Source: Flammeovirgaceae bacterium
Lineage (GTDB): Bacteria; Bacteroidota; Bacteroidia; Cytophagales; MED-G16
Reading direction: 5' to 3'
Length of the DNA stretch: 7,416 nucleotides
Assembly (NCBI GenBank): GCA_002696995.1
Contig: NZUF01000008.1
Coordinates: 35,276-42,691, forward strand
Every line of letters begins with the position of its first letter. Positions within the stretch are counted from its first letter, which is position 1. The notes beneath the pieces were generated by a model. That model saw nothing but the letters and a program-made list of their open reading frames with translations. It did no database searches and had not been told where the DNA came from. Position numbers and translations under genes: made by a program. Positions 6,849-7,416 of the stretch are shown here, in pieces.

Positions 6849-7130
6849 TTAATCTATCTCAACTTCAATATTATCTGTCTTAGGTTTTGACTGACAACAT
6901 AATATATATCCCTCAGATATTTCTTCATCAGATAACCCATCACTAACTTCCATTTCAACAGAACCACTAATTAATTTTCCTTGACATGCTGTACAAACAC
7001 CACTTTGACATGAATAAGGTAAATCTATATCATTTTCTAAAGCAGAATCTAGAACAGTTTCTGATTTCTGCATTTTAAATTCAAATTCATCTCCATCAAT
7101 CTTAATTTTTACAACAGTACTTTCTTTCAT
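6849..7130 (-). CDS. [2Fe-2S] plant-type ferredoxin, PaaE C-terminal-like
   Basis: This 93-residue cytoplasmic electron carrier is one complete plant-type ferredoxin domain. The cluster ligands are Cys41, Cys46 and Cys49 in SCQSGVCTAC, plus a distal Cys in ILCCQSKP, where Cys79 aligns with the usual ligand and Cys78 occupies the position normally held by Thr. The stretch VEMEVSDGLSDEEISEGYIL followed by CCQS closely resembles the C-terminal ferredoxin domain of PaaE, the reductase subunit of phenylacetyl-CoA epoxygenase, rather than adrenodoxin-type Isc ferredoxins. Unlike PaaE, no FAD/NAD(P)-binding reductase domain is fused or adjacent, so an external reductase must supply electrons. It lies upstream of the sigma factor gene on the same strand and divergent from purB, with 65 bases between starts. 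The physiological partner is unknown. Confidence 0.9.
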   Translation of the reverse strand: MKESTVVKIKIDGDEFEFKMQKSETVLDSALENDIDLPYSCQSGVCTACQGKLISGSVEMEVSDGLSDEEISEGYILCCQSKPKTDNIEVEID

Positions 7131-7184
7131 CTTGAAATTTTATCTTAATAACGTGAATATATATGATCTGTTACAATATTTATC

Positions 7185-7192
7185 TAAATTTG
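7185..7192 (+). promoter_or_regulatory. Possible -7 element for purB (leaderless arrangement)
   Basis: TAAATTTG is a perfect match to the Bacteroidota -7 consensus TAnnTTTG, but it ends only 3 bases before the purB ATG. If it is used, transcription would start at or within a base or two of the start codon, giving a leaderless message. No TTTG is found about 20 bases upstream, so the -33 half is missing and the match may be chance. Confidence 0.25.
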
Positions 7193-7195
7193 TAA

Positions 7196-7416
7196 ATGAA
7201 TTCAATCTCAAAAAGTCTACTTTCAATATCTCCAATTGATGGTAGATACTCAAATAAGACATCTTTATTACAAAACTATTTTTCTGAGTATGCACTGATA
7301 AAATATAGAGTTTATGTTGAAATTAAATATTTTATCGAGCTAGCAAAAAATAAGATAAAACCAATTAATGAAATTTCAGAAAATAAATTAAAAGATGTTG
7401 AAAAAATCATTAAAAA
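7196..7416 (+). CDS. purB: Adenylosuccinate lyase, N-terminal part (cut by window edge)
   Basis: An open frame starts at 7196 and continues through the right edge, giving 73 full codons. The protein begins MNSISKSLLSISPIDGRYSN, then has LLQNYFSEYALIKYRVYVEI and KYFIEL. The SPIDGRY motif and the YFSEYALIKYRVxVEI stretch are hallmarks of the N-terminal domain of PurB. The enzyme cleaves adenylosuccinate to AMP plus fumarate and also SAICAR to AICAR, in purine biosynthesis in the cytoplasm; the catalytic His and Ser loops lie beyond the window. An in-frame TAA immediately precedes the ATG, so the start is certain within this frame. It is transcribed divergently from the ferredoxin gene. Confidence 0.93.
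   Translation, partial: MNSISKSLLSISPIDGRYSNKTSLLQNYFSEYALIKYRVYVEIKYFIELAKNKIKPINEISENKLKDVEKIIK

Overview
The window looks like a compact, AT-rich chromosomal segment from a member of the Bacteroidota, most likely a marine flavobacterium-like lineage. Four things support this. The primary sigma factor starts with the typical Bacteroidota sequence MRQLKITQSITN and lacks the long N-terminal extension of proteobacterial RpoD. A very large exported protein ends in a type IX secretion (T9SS) type A sorting domain, a system confined to this phylum. At least one promoter matches the Bacteroidota -33/-7 pattern (TTTG, then TAnnTTTG). Starts lack Shine-Dalgarno sequences and are preceded by A/T-rich leaders. 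No mobile element, tRNA, rRNA or CRISPR array is visible, and no gene-free stretch exceeds about 100 bases.

Layout from left to right: (1) the first 19 codons of a minus-strand gene, possibly a branched-chain aminotransferase, cut by the window edge; (2) a minus-strand MacB/LolD-type ABC transporter ATPase, 9 bases upstream of it and probably in the same operon; (3) a plus-strand TerC-family membrane protein, divergent from the ATPase; (4) a minus-strand gene of about 1,408 codons, converging on terC with no gap, for a lipoprotein-type, Asp-box beta-propeller, T9SS-sorted surface protein; (5) the minus-strand primary sigma factor gene, with a near-perfect promoter just upstream; (6) a small minus-strand [2Fe-2S] ferredoxin of the PaaE C-terminal type; (7) the start of purB (adenylosuccinate lyase) on the plus strand, running off the right edge.

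Most of this is housekeeping: sigma factor, ferredoxin, purine synthesis and perhaps amino-acid synthesis. The accessory element is the giant exported protein. It has ten recognisable Asp boxes arranged five and five around an inserted domain of about 180 residues, then an Ig-like segment, a MAM/jelly-roll-like domain and the sorting domain. Its N-terminus has a lipobox, so it carries two export and anchoring signals that are not usually expected together. I see no multi-gene novel system here. The points most worth checking are that protein's architecture and anchoring, the operator-like inverted repeat over its putative promoter, and the tandem repeat upstream of the sigma factor promoter.
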